From positions 44,131,304 through 44,195,303 of the forward strand of contig OY855904.1 of NCBI GenBank assembly GCA_963693305.1: DNA of 64,000 bases. Reading direction: 5' to 3'. Below are positions 1 to 11,129 of the stretch, one piece after another (positions within the stretch are counted from its first letter, which is position 1; each line of letters opens with the position of its first letter). Under the pieces are notes generated by a model. The model was not told where the DNA came from, did no database searches, and was given only the letters and a program-made list of their open reading frames with translations. Origin of the DNA: Meandrina meandrites (Eukaryota > Cnidaria > Anthozoa > Scleractinia > Meandrinidae). Position numbers and translations under genes: made by a program.

Positions 1-103
1 TTTAGCATAGAAGGTTCTAAATTATGTTGAGCAAAGGAGTTCCCTTGTATTGGAGGAATATAAACCACTGTAGGATAAATTAGGATGCTGCTGCCCGTCA
101 GGG

Positions 104-137
<34 letters not shown>

Positions 138-234
138 CTTAGGGGGGAACCTGATCCCTTTCATGCAGAGCTAGGCATGTAACAACGATGAGGGAGAATA
201 GTTATCAAAACTACATAAACATATTACTTGAATG

Positions 235-606
235 TAAAGACAACAAAAGGATCAGTATCAATTAGTTAAACAGATAATTAATGAGCATAAGATCAAAGAG
301 ATGAGGGTAACTGCTGCCATTGCAAGACAGCTCCACTTATCGCAATAGGTTTATGATGCAAAAATACACTTACTTAATGAGGAAGATTAAACTACACTTA
401 TGTAAAGATGCAGAAGACTGATACCCATGCAATATCATGTAAATGTTATAAATGTAAATGAAAACAGTCCGCTGAACTTAAAGACAGCTTCAGTTTAATT
501 GTTTTAGTTGAACAGATAAAGCAAGCAGAAGATAAAATAGATGAAGGAGACTGCTGCATTTTCAAGACAACTTCACTCATCACAATAGGTTCTTTATGCA
601 TGTATA
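235..606. repeat. Tandem repeat of about 240 bp, second unit interrupted
   Basis: Two related units can be read. The first runs through about 282-422 (AGACAGCTCCACTTATCGCA ... CTACACTTATGTAAAGATGC). The second starts near 524, stops at 606 and resumes at 2951-3023 with the same CTACACTTATGTAAAGATGC block. The first unit therefore serves as an uninterrupted reference for the insertion at 607-2950. A poly-A run (103-133) precedes it. No coding potential is apparent. Confidence 0.6.
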
Positions 607-1119
607 GAGGGGCTGAATGGGGGTACCTCGATAACACTAAACACTTAATCTTTACGCTCTGTAACATAAAACAGTAAAATTTTAGGCATTTTAACACTAA
701 CAGTAAAAAATTCACTGAAACAGTAAATTTTATCCAGAAAGAAACAAAAACGGCTTGACAAAAGCCAACATTGTTTTTTTAGTATATCAAGACGTTTTCC
801 GCCATTTTCCGACGATTCCCGATCATTTCGGAAGATTTCCGAAGACTGACGATGATCACCGGAGACTACCGAAAGCTCTCGAAGGTATCCCAACAATATT
901 GAAGATTTCCGAGGAGTAATCCGAACTTTTTTCACAACCTTTTCGTCGTTATATTCACATATGAAAAAGATATATTTTGACAGCGTAAAGATACGATTTT
1001 TTAGTGAAAGAAATTCTTGCAGCTTGTGGCAGACATGTATTTTGCTCGATTCCTCATTGATTTTCAGTCATTGAATCGTCTTTTGCATCTTTGTGGAATG
1101 GCACTTTCGTACAAGAGGG

Positions 1120-2740
1120 TTAAATGGTTTAATCAGACACCAGATCCGCCTCAAATTCCAGCTTTCCACACTCTTACAAAAATTCACAAGCCGACTTTGG
1201 TCGGCCGTCCTATCATATCGGGCTGTGAAATGGCCCAACAGAACGCCTATCATCCTTTGTAGACAAACTACTTCAGCCTATAGTGCAAATACAGACTCGT
1301 ATCTGAAAGATACGACAGATTTCATTACCTTAATTGAAAACACTAGGGTTCCAAGAAACGCAATCCTAGTCTCCATGGATGTCACTAGCCTTTACACAAA
1401 CATCCCGCAGGAGGAATGAATTACTTTAGTATGTCAAGCATACGAAACCTTTCATGACAAAAACCCTCCTATAGCTACACATTATCTTAGAAAAATGCTG
1501 AGCCTAATCCTAAAAGAAAATTCCTTCCATTTTAATGGAGAAATCTATCTCCAAACACGCTAAAATAGCCTTTGCCAATATTTTTATGGCAAAAATAGAA
1601 AAGGAGATCTTGAGGCAAAGCACTAGGCAACAACTAGTGTGGGAAAGGTTTATTGACGATATCTTCTGTTTGTGGGACCCAAACAAAGAAAACATTCAGC
1701 TTTTCATTGAGAAATCAAATTCTTATCACCCTACAATCAAGTTCACCGATGAAGTCTCCGAAAATGAAACAACCTTCTTGGACACAACAGTCTATAACCG
1801 GAGAGCGATTCGAGAATGAAAGCATTCTTAATGTGCTTTCACGTTTCAAACCAACTGAAACCTTTCAGTGCACTCACTTCAACAGCTGTCACCTACCAGG
1901 CGTTAAAAAAAGGCTTTTTCAAAGGAGAAGCTCTCGCACTTCTAAGAACAAACTCTTCAAGAGTTACTTTTAGGGGTATAGAATGGTAAAATCCGAGACT
2001 CGCCGAGACCCTCATTTAAAATCCGAGACCGAGACTTATAATTTGTTTCAAATCCGATCCCGAGACACCGCGATTCAAAAATCCGAGCGCGAGACTCTGT
2101 GATCTAGAAATCCCAGCGCGAGACTATTACAACGCTAGTCTAACGCTCTGTAGCTCTCTGCTTTGCTGTTGTTGTTGCCGTTGTTTTGTGACTGTTCAAA
2201 CTGATTAAAAATTTCGCTTGGTTTGCGAGACGCGGAGACTCAATTTCAAAATTCGAGATTCCGAGACGAGCGTTGTTTTTGCGAGCTCGAGATTTCGAGA
2301 CTCTTAAGTTTGCTACGCCGAGATTTCGAGACTCCCCTACAATTTTCCGAGACCCATGATTTTTCAAGGACCATTCTATACCCGTACTTTTACAGACAAC
2401 ATTAAAACTTTCAAAACGTGCCTTATTTCTTGGGGTTATCCTGAGAAATTGGTGGAAAAGATCCCCTCAGAAGGTAACTATGCAGACAGAAAAACGGCTC
2501 TAACACAGAAACAGAACGCACAAAAAGCTTCTACCCTTTGTGACGCAATTTTAACCATCATTACAATGTTTGGAAAGCATACTAATGGACAAATGGTATT
2601 TAATACAAGAACAACCAAAACTCAGAGAGATATTCAAGGAGCCTCCCTTGATTTCTTATAGAAAAGGAAAATCGCTTTAAGACATGCTTGTAAAAGCAAA
2701 ACTTTAAAGGCTGTGGAACAACACAATGGACACAAAGCAG
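1120..2740 (+). pseudogene. Penelope-like element reverse transcriptase, broken
   Basis: Fragments in several frames follow the order of a Penelope-like reverse transcriptase. [12 protein letters not shown] with GRPIISGC lies near 1160-1225. [17 protein letters not shown] lies near 1365-1417 (motif A region). ERFIDDIFCLW lies near 1645-1675 and holds the catalytic FIDD box. FLDTTVYNR follows near 1775-1800. The C-terminal part (SWGYPEKLVEKI, DRKTALTQKQ) resumes at 2428-2515 after an inserted MITE. Stops and frameshifts separate the pieces and no endonuclease domain is seen here, so it is dead. The KIHKP plus FIDD combination is typical of Penelope-like elements rather than LINEs. Confidence 0.8.
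1973..2384. mobile_element. hAT-like MITE inside the Penelope-like gene
   Basis: Terminal inverted repeats GGGGTATAGAATGGT (1973-1987) and ACCATTCTATACCCG (2370-2384) are bounded by a perfect 8-bp duplication TACTTTTA (1965-1972 and 2385-2392). An 8-bp duplication and this size fit non-autonomous hAT elements. Excising the element and one TACTTTTA copy joins two halves of the Penelope-like reverse transcriptase. The interior is unusual: it is made of many CCGAGAC / GCGAGAC / GAGATTTCGAGAC copies and has no coding capacity. Confidence 0.8.
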
Positions 2741-3018
2741 GCGTTGCGTAGCTCTGTCAAACCCCCATTTTAGTCATGATTTTTGAAAAGCAGGTAAAAA
2801 TTTACAATATTATAAGACGGAAAAAACACTCCAAACACTTAACAGTATTTTTTCCGGAAACAGTAAACATTAAAAAAATGGCCATTATAACAGCAAACAC
2901 TAAAAAATGTGGGCAAATAACACTAAACACCAAACCCCATTCATACCCTCTGTATACAATCGCTTAAAAAGGACTACTACAACCACTTTATACTACACTT
3001 ATGTAAAGATGCAAAGAC

Positions 3019-3420
3019 AGATAGTAGACCATTTTCACTGCCAATACAACCACTGACTGCCTTGAAGTTATGGGAAGCGAGATTTTGGAAAGGAAGGAGG
3101 TCGTAAGACAGAGATGGAAGAAAACAGAATGCGTCGCCGAAGGGGAGGAGGGAGGGTCAAAAAATGTTAAACTGTTCCCGCACGGCGTTAGTTGGTGAAA
3201 GAGGCCGAAAACACGGATTAGTTTGTTTAATTAGACACATGGAATCCCTAGAGACACGTGTATCACTGGCTCTGAATACCCAGAGGAAGTACAAAGACAT
3301 CAGCGTAACGCGCAGGCTAAATCCGTGATTATTTTGACAGTCAAAATAGTAGACCATTTTCACTTTCAATACAACCGCTGACTGCCTTTGCGATACCAAG
3401 TTATGGGAAGCGAGATTTTG
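3019..3420. repeat. Direct repeat pair, about 70 bp each
   Basis: TAGTAGACCATTTTCACT ... TTATGGGAAGCGAGATTTTG occurs at about 3023-3088 and again at 3348-3415, about 327 bp apart in the same orientation. The spacer has no recognisable gene. Nothing further was identified between 3420 and 3550. Confidence 0.6.
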
Positions 3421-3551
3421 CTACCGACTTCCGCTCTAAAGACAATCGAAACAGGACAGAGTAAGAGGGATCCAAACAGACATTAAAGATACTTTCTCCA
3501 AAACTCAGAAAATAAATAACTCCCTTTCACAATACTGAAACATTAATTTAA

Positions 3552-4811
3552 CTAAGGAAAAGCGAAAATAAAACCCCGCAATTCGTTTTTTACGCGGAAC
3601 AGTTCTGCCACTGAGACTGCTGCACAAGGGTCACTGCCAGCCACCGAAGTGATGTCAGCTAAGGCAGGTGCTGCGTGTGACATCTTAATGACTTTCCCGG
3701 ATTGCGTGTAGTATTGGGCAGTCTGGAGGGATTTCCATCCAACATGCCTAGCTATATCCCCTGGGGAAACGCCTATGCGAGACATGGTTATGGGACACCC
3801 GCTACGGAAACTGTGCATGGTTTCACCATTGTGGATTCCGAGGGTAGCCAAATGGAGAGGCAGGCGATTAGAAATTGCTGACCCGAGAAACGGTTTGCCC
3901 GAAACGGCGCCTTTCTTGGCGGTGATCGGAAGAGACGGCCGTCTCTTAAATCTATGAACTTGAGGTCACAAAGGTTGACGTATAAACTTAAGTTGGTCAC
4001 AGGACAAAACATAAACGTGTTAGCATCCTTACCCCGAAGGGTTTTGCCAAAAGTGTGACAAAAAGGAAAACCATCGCCGTGAGGAAGAGCCATAATCTCT
4101 CTTGTAAAAAATTCTCCCTAAATCTGATGCTCTGTACCGGCAAAAAAGTCCAGGCAGAAGAATCTAAGTAACGCTGTGTAGGTGAGATTTGACCAGCGAA
4201 AGTGCGATCTCTAAGGTATAAGCAGAGTTGTTTAGTTTGTCAAAGAAGAACGGCGTGGCTTGTCTAGGGGTGACCCTTGCCTGGGCTTGTTCCTCGCGGA
4301 TGGACGTTAAGTACTGCTTGACACTAGGATGTGAAGCTGGCGATGGATTACCGATACCCAAGAGTTCGTTCCATTCTCTCCCCCGTCCCAGATCGACAAA
4401 CAAAGAACGCAATTTACCAATAAGATTGTCGACTGTTCCTGATGACAACGTGGTGGGACACGCGCAACGACTTACTTGTTTGGTTCCGAACAATTTGCAA
4501 GTTGGAATGTGAAATTTTGTTTTACCTTAATGAACTTTCCATACCAAAAACGTGATGATGTCGTGAGGAGAAGCTGCATACATTGATTCGCGGGTAGGTA
4601 AAGAGTATAAAAATCACTCGAGTTGTTGCTGAAGCTTGTCCTTCTGCTTTTGGTAGGGTTTATTATTTCTAACAGACTGCAGTGTCTGTAGGCGCGAATC
4701 GAAGGAAGAGAGGAACAGTGAGACTCTTAGAGGGGGTCCTCAATATTCGTTCGCGCACGACTTAAACCACAATTTTGGCAGAATCGAAAACTTGCGTCGT
4801 TAGGGCAACAG
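3552..4811 (-). pseudogene. Tyrosine recombinase of a DIRS-like retroelement, degenerate
   Basis: Read on the minus strand, an N-terminal zinc-ribbon-like segment (C-X8-C-X2-C around 4811-4766) leads into a helical DNA-binding region. That region shows CACPTTLSSGTVDNLIGKLR (about 4460-4400) and HPSVKQYLTSIREEQ. The catalytic domain follows with HSFRSG (about 3815-3798), HVGW (about 3746-3735) and a YY pair (about 3716-3711), matching the HxxR...W...Y set of tyrosine recombinases. The pieces lie in different frames, with stops near 4600-4540 and a break near 4093-3851, so no functional protein can be made. It lies downstream of a YIDDRH reverse transcriptase on the same strand, as in DIRS/Ngaro-type elements. 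A Crypton origin is the alternative. Confidence 0.75.
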
Positions 4812-4834
4812 CATTGAAAGCGGTAGAGGGCTGA

Positions 4835-5443
4835 AGCACGAATTTATAAGCACGAAACTATACGAAGCAAATAGGTGTTTATACGTAATCAGAAGCCTTA
4901 GAAAAGAAGGATACAGCCAAAAGGATATTGATCACCTGTTCAAAGCTATTGTCCTGCCAAAGATAACTTATGGACTACCAGTATATGGTGAAAGTGCATC
5001 GGACCTGAATGCAGTACAGTGTTTCCTCAAGAGATGCCACAAGCGACGATACATTTCTGAATTAATCAATATACGTGACCTTCTTGAGAAAGCGGACCGC
5101 ACACTATTTGAAAAAATCAGAACAGACGATAACTACCCACTGTATAATTTACTACCAAAGCGGCACTGTTCTGCTCATCAATTACGGTCAAATATTGTAT
5201 TGCCTCTTCTAAATACTGAGCGTTTTAAGAATAGTTTTAGTAATAGGTTAGCTTTTAGATATAATTTAGCAATTAATTCTTAGTTTTTTATATAGACTTC
5301 TTATGTCATTGTCATCATATTGTAAATATTTTAACTTTTATTCTTATTCCTGTATTTGGCTCTTTCTAATATTTTTACTATTGTAACTATTGATATGTAT
5401 TTTATCAATTGCAATAAAGACACTTTATTTATTTATTTATTTC
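4835..5443 (+). mobile_element. 5'-truncated LINE (CR1/L2-like 3' end) inside the DIRS-like element
   Basis: An open frame without a start codon runs to a TAG at 5281-5283. It shows EANRCLYVIRSLRKEGYS, then FKAIVLPKITYGLPVYGES and ends NTERFKNSFSNRLAFRYN, which is the C-terminus of a CR1/L2-type LINE ORF2 after the polymerase. The 3' UTR contains AATAAAGACACTTTATTTAT and ends in a (TTTA)n tail (about 5424-5443). The whole endonuclease and polymerase are missing through 5' truncation. It separates the DIRS-like reverse transcriptase (from 5444) from the recombinase (below 4811), both minus strand. Exact 5' boundary and target duplication were not resolved. Confidence 0.8.
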
Positions 5444-6398
5444 TTGAGACCGATGAAATATCCCAAGGAAATGAGGATTGTGCAAGCAATGAAGGCTGCC
5501 ATTTTCGCTAGAGCAAAACCAGAGTAGTAGGAAGATTGTGTGGACGATAAATGAAGCTGCCTCAATGTCTGTCATCTATATACTGTGAGCAGGGCACCCC
5601 AAGGGAACGAATATAGTTAGTTGCAGCAGTAGTATCCAAAAGCGCTGGCTTTCCAACCACATGGTGTGGTAGTAAACACAAAATACCACCCGTGCCATAG
5701 TAGGCCAAAAAATGTGGAGCTGGAGGGGTGGAGACGCACGTGGTCATAGCCACTCTTGTCATCGAAAGATGTCTGGAGATGTCCAGGAAGGACGTACCGG
5801 GGAGATCGGTAATATAATCCAATGTAAACGGGCAGTCCTTAATCCAGCAATAAAGAAATCTTTCGTCATTGGAGACTCTGTCTAAAATTGTGTGAGAAAT
5901 GAAATCCTTGAATCGCTCGCATGAAGGAGAATTAGGAAAGATCATGCTTGATGGTTCGTTACTACTGAAGTGGTGGCCTTGAAAGGTACCGTGAAAAGGG
6001 TAAAACGTGCTTAACGTTAACACCCTCGGACAGGAAAATGTAAATATAAGATCTCCTTGTTGTTATGATCGACGGGATAAAAGTTAACTATCACATAAAC
6101 CGAGGTCCCTTTAAACAAGGATATAGAAAATCGTAAGTCCCTCTGGTCTTTTGCTGGCGTTAATGGCGAGCAGGAGCATATTCTTCTTAGGGCAGGTGTC
6201 TTTAACACGCAACGGGATGTTAGCGCTTTGATCTGTCCCTTCCATCAATCCGAGCTTGGAATTGGATGGCGAAAAAGTTCTAGTACATGCAAAGTTCCTC
6301 ACGAGATTGCTTATCACCGTAAAGGGAATACTTCTAAAGAGGACGCCAAACTTTCTGTTTTTATTGAAAGGATACAGAACCGGGACCGAAAGTGTCAT
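5444..6398 (-). pseudogene. DIRS-like reverse transcriptase, degenerate
   Basis: On the minus strand, a DIRS-type polymerase can be followed across three frames. The core is best seen in TAATNYIRSLGVPCSQYIDD (about 5625-5565), where YIDD is the catalytic box. A hydrophobic stretch AAFIACTILISLGYFIGL (about 5500-5445) follows. Upstream pieces (NLVRNFACTRTFSPSN, SKLGLMEGTDQ) fit the N-terminal finger region. The reading ends abruptly where a plus-strand LINE has been inserted. The RNase H domain expected between polymerase and recombinase is not visible on either side, so it was lost. Stops and frameshifts make this non-functional. Confidence 0.7.
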
Positions 6399-6431
6399 CT
6401 GTTGCCTTAGCTGAAAAATAGCATTGAAGGT

Positions 6432-6881
6432 TTGTTAAAAAAAAAACAACAAAAACAAAAACAAAACAGAAACAGAAACAGCAACAACAGGAAAAAAAAA
6501 TGTCTCTCTCTCATTTTGAGCGTAACACTATGCTCATTGGAAGTGATGCTGGAAATACCCAAAAATTCCAGATCGGCATACGTCCGAAAAATGGTTAGGG
6601 TTAGGGTTTACCCTAACATGAGTTTCTCCGAATTGAGTGGCTGTTGTGAGAAAAATCCTGTTGCTTTACACTGTTTCCATGGAAATGATTCTCGAATGAG
6701 CAACAAATTCCAGATCGAAAACTTCGATCACCAACGAGGGGGATCATTTAAATACTATCTACTTTATGGGGGGATCAGGTGAATGCTCCGGTGTAGCAAC
6801 AAAAATTCTCCGCACACCCCCCCCCCCCCCCCCCCCCCCACCCCATCCCGCTCCCTAACGCGGCAAAAAAAATCATTTTAA
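6432..6881. repeat. Low-complexity block: A-rich, telomere-like motif, poly-C
   Basis: The block begins with an (AACAAA/AACAGA)-type run (about 6436-6500). A short GGTTAGGGTTAGGGTTTACC motif lies at 6594-6613, with an inverted CCCTAAC at 6611-6617. A C-run lies at about 6818-6840. A long reading frame crosses part of this but is compositional (K/N/Q-rich). No gene is supported. Confidence 0.6.
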
Positions 6882-7541
6882 GGTGGCTTGAAGGGGTTTA
6901 GATATTCCTGTCTTTGGTATTCTATTGCAGCTACACCAATAACGTCGAGGTTAAAGTTTTAGTACAAATTTTTAAAGGTTTTACCAATGCACAAATTGCA
7001 GTTGCTATGACGTCAAAATTCGTTGCCATGGCAACGTCATATGAGGTCAAAGATACCTTATTTTTTTACCATTTGAGGCTAACAACTTAAAAACTAGACG
7101 GTGAAAGTTGTTGTTTTTCATATATGTTTGCCTACTGGACAAAACAACCAATCTAACAATGTTTAAAAAAAATCTGTAGGTAGGGTTCAGAGCCACCTTA
7201 AATTAGTGAAAAAATTACGTAGCTTTGAATCCTACCTACAGATTTTTTTAAAAATTTGCAAAAATTTTTCTTTTGTCAGTTGGAAAAAAATATGTAAAAA
7301 ACAAGAACTTTCACCGAGTAGTTTTTGAGTTATTTGCCTCCAAAGGTCAAAATAGGGTATCTTTGACCTCATATGACGTTGCTATGGCAACGATTTTTGA
7401 CGCCACAATGACGTCAATTTGTTCATTGCTAAAACTTGTACAAATTTGTACTAAAAGAATTTCTTAAAAACTATTGGTATAGCTGCGATAGAACACCTAA
7501 AACGGGCATGTCTAATGCTGACTAAACTGTTATGAGCCACC
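6882..7541. mobile_element. TTAA-bounded palindromic element
   Basis: The ends are TTAA|GGTGGCTTGAA (6878-6892) and ATGAGCCACC|TTAA (7533-7545). The left half (to about 7197, itself ending AGCCACC|TTAA) and the right half (about 7213-7541) are inverted copies. The blocks CGTTGCCATGGCAACGTCAT with GAGGTCAAAGATACC on the left mirror GGTATCTTTGACCTC with ATGACGTTGCTATGGCAACG on the right. TTAA target sites point to the Kolobok or piggyBac target class. It is non-coding; the frame at 7273-7467 is a by-product of the repeat. Confidence 0.65.
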
Positions 7542-7545
7542 TTAA

Positions 7546-8263
7546 ACCAAACTAAATTTGAATTAGTTCTATTCTGGATAAAGCCTATTAGTTGCAGAAT
7601 TTCAAGCAAAATTATTTTTGACGCGAATTTTGAGTGGGTGGTTTTTACAGACAGCCCTTCGAATCGTCGAAAAATTAATAAAATTCATCCTGTGCCTTAG
7701 TATCATTGAACAGCTGTCAACTGTAGATATGGCAATTGCAGGGAAGTGCTAGTAGAACAATGAATACAACGAGAACTTTAAATCGATCAAACAACTTATC
7801 AAGGTGAACCTCGTTGATTGTTATCAATGCCTCTGTTAAAAACATGATGGATAACCAGGATAACCTTAAGTATCGTTCATTTGAAGACCAGGAGGCTCTT
7901 GAAGCCTTTTAGCAGAAAGTGCTGGGACGGTAGATCAATCAGCTTGGTATGTAAACCATCAATTACAAAGTTTTCGAATCATCATTTACAATAAGCATTA
8001 CTCTCTCAACCTAAAAATATGCTGACAGTCAAACAGTTTATTGCCTTATTGCAGATGACACTTTATCATTAATATTACTATTTGTAGTGAGCTGGGGTAG
8101 ACTACAGATAAACGGCCATTGGAAATAGAGAGGTTTCAAAATATCAATAATAAAGTGTCATCTGCAATAAGGCAATACACAGTTCCACTGTGAACATTGC
8201 CTTTAACCACATAGAAAGTTTTTTTTCAAAACTACAGCTTAACATTTTTTTATGAATGTGTTA
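7546..8263 (+). repeat. Dispersed repeat D, copy D1
   Basis: This block recurs in inverted orientation at 22108-22833 with high similarity over its length. For example, AAAACCACCCACTC, CATGATGGATAACCAGGATA and GTGTTAAGAC each occur in the opposite orientation there. A palindromic insert is nested in it: TTGCCTTATTGCAGATGACA (8041-8060) mirrors TGTCATCTGCAATAAGGCAA (8158-8177), about 137 bp in all. The segment around 7625-7665 (GAGTGGGTGGTTTTTACAGA) resembles the terminus of the TTAA element at 47358. No coding content. Confidence 0.75.
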
Positions 8264-8534
8264 AGACTTTTTTTTTTAATTGGATAACATTTTTTTACAG
8301 ACACTTACATAAAACTAACATTAACTTACTTACAATTACATATGGGTACATAGATACAACTACATTTACAAACTTACTTACATCGACGTTACTACGTTAA
8401 CTACTATGTTACATTTGCATTTACACAAAGTCGGAGACTGTATTCCATATGATGAAAAAAATAAATAAATAAATAAGTAAATAAATAAATAAATAAATAA
8501 ATAAATAGACATATAAATAAATAAATAGTTGAGA
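8264..8534. repeat. T-run and (TAAA)n microsatellite
   Basis: A T-run (about 8267-8277) is followed by AT-rich sequence and an imperfect (TAAA)n array at about 8459-8530. The long minus-strand frame here encodes only a YLFI-type repeat from the microsatellite and is not a gene. Confidence 0.8.
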
Positions 8535-9663
<1,129 letters not shown>

Positions 9664-9738
9664 CTGGGTCGAGGCATGCTGAGCGGTTAGTTGTGTTCGT
9701 GAAGCTCTCCGTATTTTAAATGTTTTTACTAATGCTTT

Positions 9739-10629
9739 ATGGCTGACGAGACTTCAAATCTTAAGCGAAAAGAGCGTGGAAGTGATTCAAGTATCTCTGA
9801 TAACGAGCTCAGGTCTCCAGAAGAAAAAAGATCAAGAGACAAGCCTTTGAAAGCTGACTTGGCGTCTTCTTCGGGTGACATAATTTCCGAACACGTGGAA
9901 ATGACTCACGTCGATCTTGGTAAAAAAATTGACCTTATTCTTTCAAGTCTCGAGGCCGTGAACTTGAAACTGGAGTCAATAGGTGCAGTAGTCAAAAGCC
10001 TAGAAGAGAATCTTAACAAGGTACAAAGTAGAGTTGAAACGCTCGAACAACACCAAAAGAAGTCGAAGGTCACCATTAATGAAATGCAGGCTGGTCTTCA
10101 AGCTTTGAATACCATTGTCGAAGAAAGTAAGACCGCCGGTGATGGCGTGAAGAAATACTGCGATGACAAATATAAGGAGTTGCAGGACAAGTTATTATAC
10201 GCAGAGGTTTACCAACGGCGTGAAAATCTCCGCTTTTACGGTATTAAAGAATTGCCTGAGGGAAAGGAAGATGCCCGCTCTACTCTTCGAGGATTCTTTG
10301 AGCAGGTGCTCTGTATCCAGCCAGACGAAATTCAAGAAATTGAGTTCCAACGGGTGCATAGAGTGGGGAAAACAAACGAAGACGGAAGGTCGCGACCGAT
10401 AATAGCGAGGTTTTTGCGATATCAAGATCGAGAATTCATCTTCTCCAAGACGAGTCTTTTGAAAGATTCCGAGTTTCGCATATCAGCGGATTTGCCGAAG
10501 GAGATCGTTAAAAGGCGCGGGGATCAGTCGAAGAAGTTGTTAGAGGCGAGAAAATCCGGTAAGCTTGCATATTTCAGCCGTGCAGAGCCCGATAAGCTTT
10601 ATATTGACGGAGTTTTGGTGCCATTATAA
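9739..10629 (+). CDS. L1-like ORF1 protein (RNA-binding chaperone)
   Basis: The 296-residue product has the layout of L1 ORF1 proteins, which coat LINE RNA in cytoplasmic particles. A charged, Ser-rich N-terminus (residues about 1-45, including KRKERGSDSSISD) precedes a long heptad-rich coiled coil (about 60-150). An RRM-like segment with ENLRFYGIKELPEG (about 160-215) follows, then a C-terminal domain with FQRVHRVGK, RPIIARFLRYQDREFIF and a basic KRRGDQSKKLLEARK tail. The start codon lies 75 bp from the element's 5' end, in a plausible context (TTTATGGCT). The frame is uninterrupted. ORF2 follows after about 500 bp, so it is probably translated from the same RNA by reinitiation or internal entry. 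Confidence 0.9.
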   Translation: MADETSNLKRKERGSDSSISDNELRSPEEKRSRDKPLKADLASSSGDIISEHVEMTHVDLGKKIDLILSSLEAVNLKLESIGAVVKSLEENLNKVQSRVETLEQHQKKSKVTINEMQAGLQALNTIVEESKTAGDGVKKYCDDKYKELQDKLLYAEVYQRRENLRFYGIKELPEGKEDARSTLRGFFEQVLCIQPDEIQEIEFQRVHRVGKTNEDGRSRPIIARFLRYQDREFIFSKTSLLKDSEFRISADLPKEIVKRRGDQSKKLLEARKSGKLAYFSRAEPDKLYIDGVLVPL

Positions 10630-11129
10630 ACTGATTGGGATAGTCTTCGCAGTCTTAGGTGTTTTTCGATAGCCATTTAAAATTAATAGAAAGAATTCCA
10701 AGTTGAAAGTTGAAATGGTGCTTAATGGAACTTTTTGACTATATGAATTTATAAGGTTTATTGCTACAGGGAAGGTAACATCTATCTTTTCACTTTAGAA
10801 ATAAGCCGTAAAGTATGTAGCGTTTTGGTTGGAGAGCTGACACGTAAAACGATAGGGATAGTTGTTTTCTTTCTTGAGTAAGTCCGTTCGGTGTTTCAGT
10901 TACTTTTCTCGATTCGATCCACAGCAGCAAAGCAGTATTTTCTGGCTGCTGTTGAATATGTTTTCCAGTTTTCAGTGTTTTGTTTTGCATGTTGTTGTCT
11001 TTTTTTGTGATGTAATTAACTGCATAAAACGTTGGTTTAACATAAGGTCAAATGCAAATTTAAGGTTATTCTCACTTAAAACTGGCTACACAGCTAATGA
11101 ATCTGCTTGTTTAAATGGGTGGTTTTTGA

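Larger units (their letters stand above)
607..2950. mobile_element. Composite TIR-bounded insertion carrying a Penelope-like fragment
   Basis: Imperfect inverted ends GAGGGGCTGAATGGGG (607-622) and CCCCATTCATACCCTC (2935-2950) are flanked by TGTATA on both sides (601-606 and 2951-2956). Both subterminal regions carry repeated AACAGTAAAC/AACACTAAAC motifs in the same orientation. The flanks join into one tandem-repeat unit, so this is a unit insertion. The interior is not a recognisable transposase but a broken Penelope-like reverse transcriptase. A non-autonomous DNA transposon that received a retroelement, or captured it, is the simplest reading. The superfamily is uncertain. Confidence 0.55.

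Noticed and set aside
103..133. Poly-A run as a retrogene tail
   Set aside because: No coding sequence or polyadenylation signal could be recognised upstream within the 100 bases available.
6594..6617. Telomere-like TTAGGG copies
   Set aside because: Only two copies with an inverted partner, inside a repeat-rich interior region. Too short for an interstitial telomere or chromosome end.
6432..6782. 116-codon frame beginning with a K/Q/N-rich tract
   Set aside because: The start lies in an A-rich microsatellite, the rest has no family resemblance, and the telomere-like motif lies within it.
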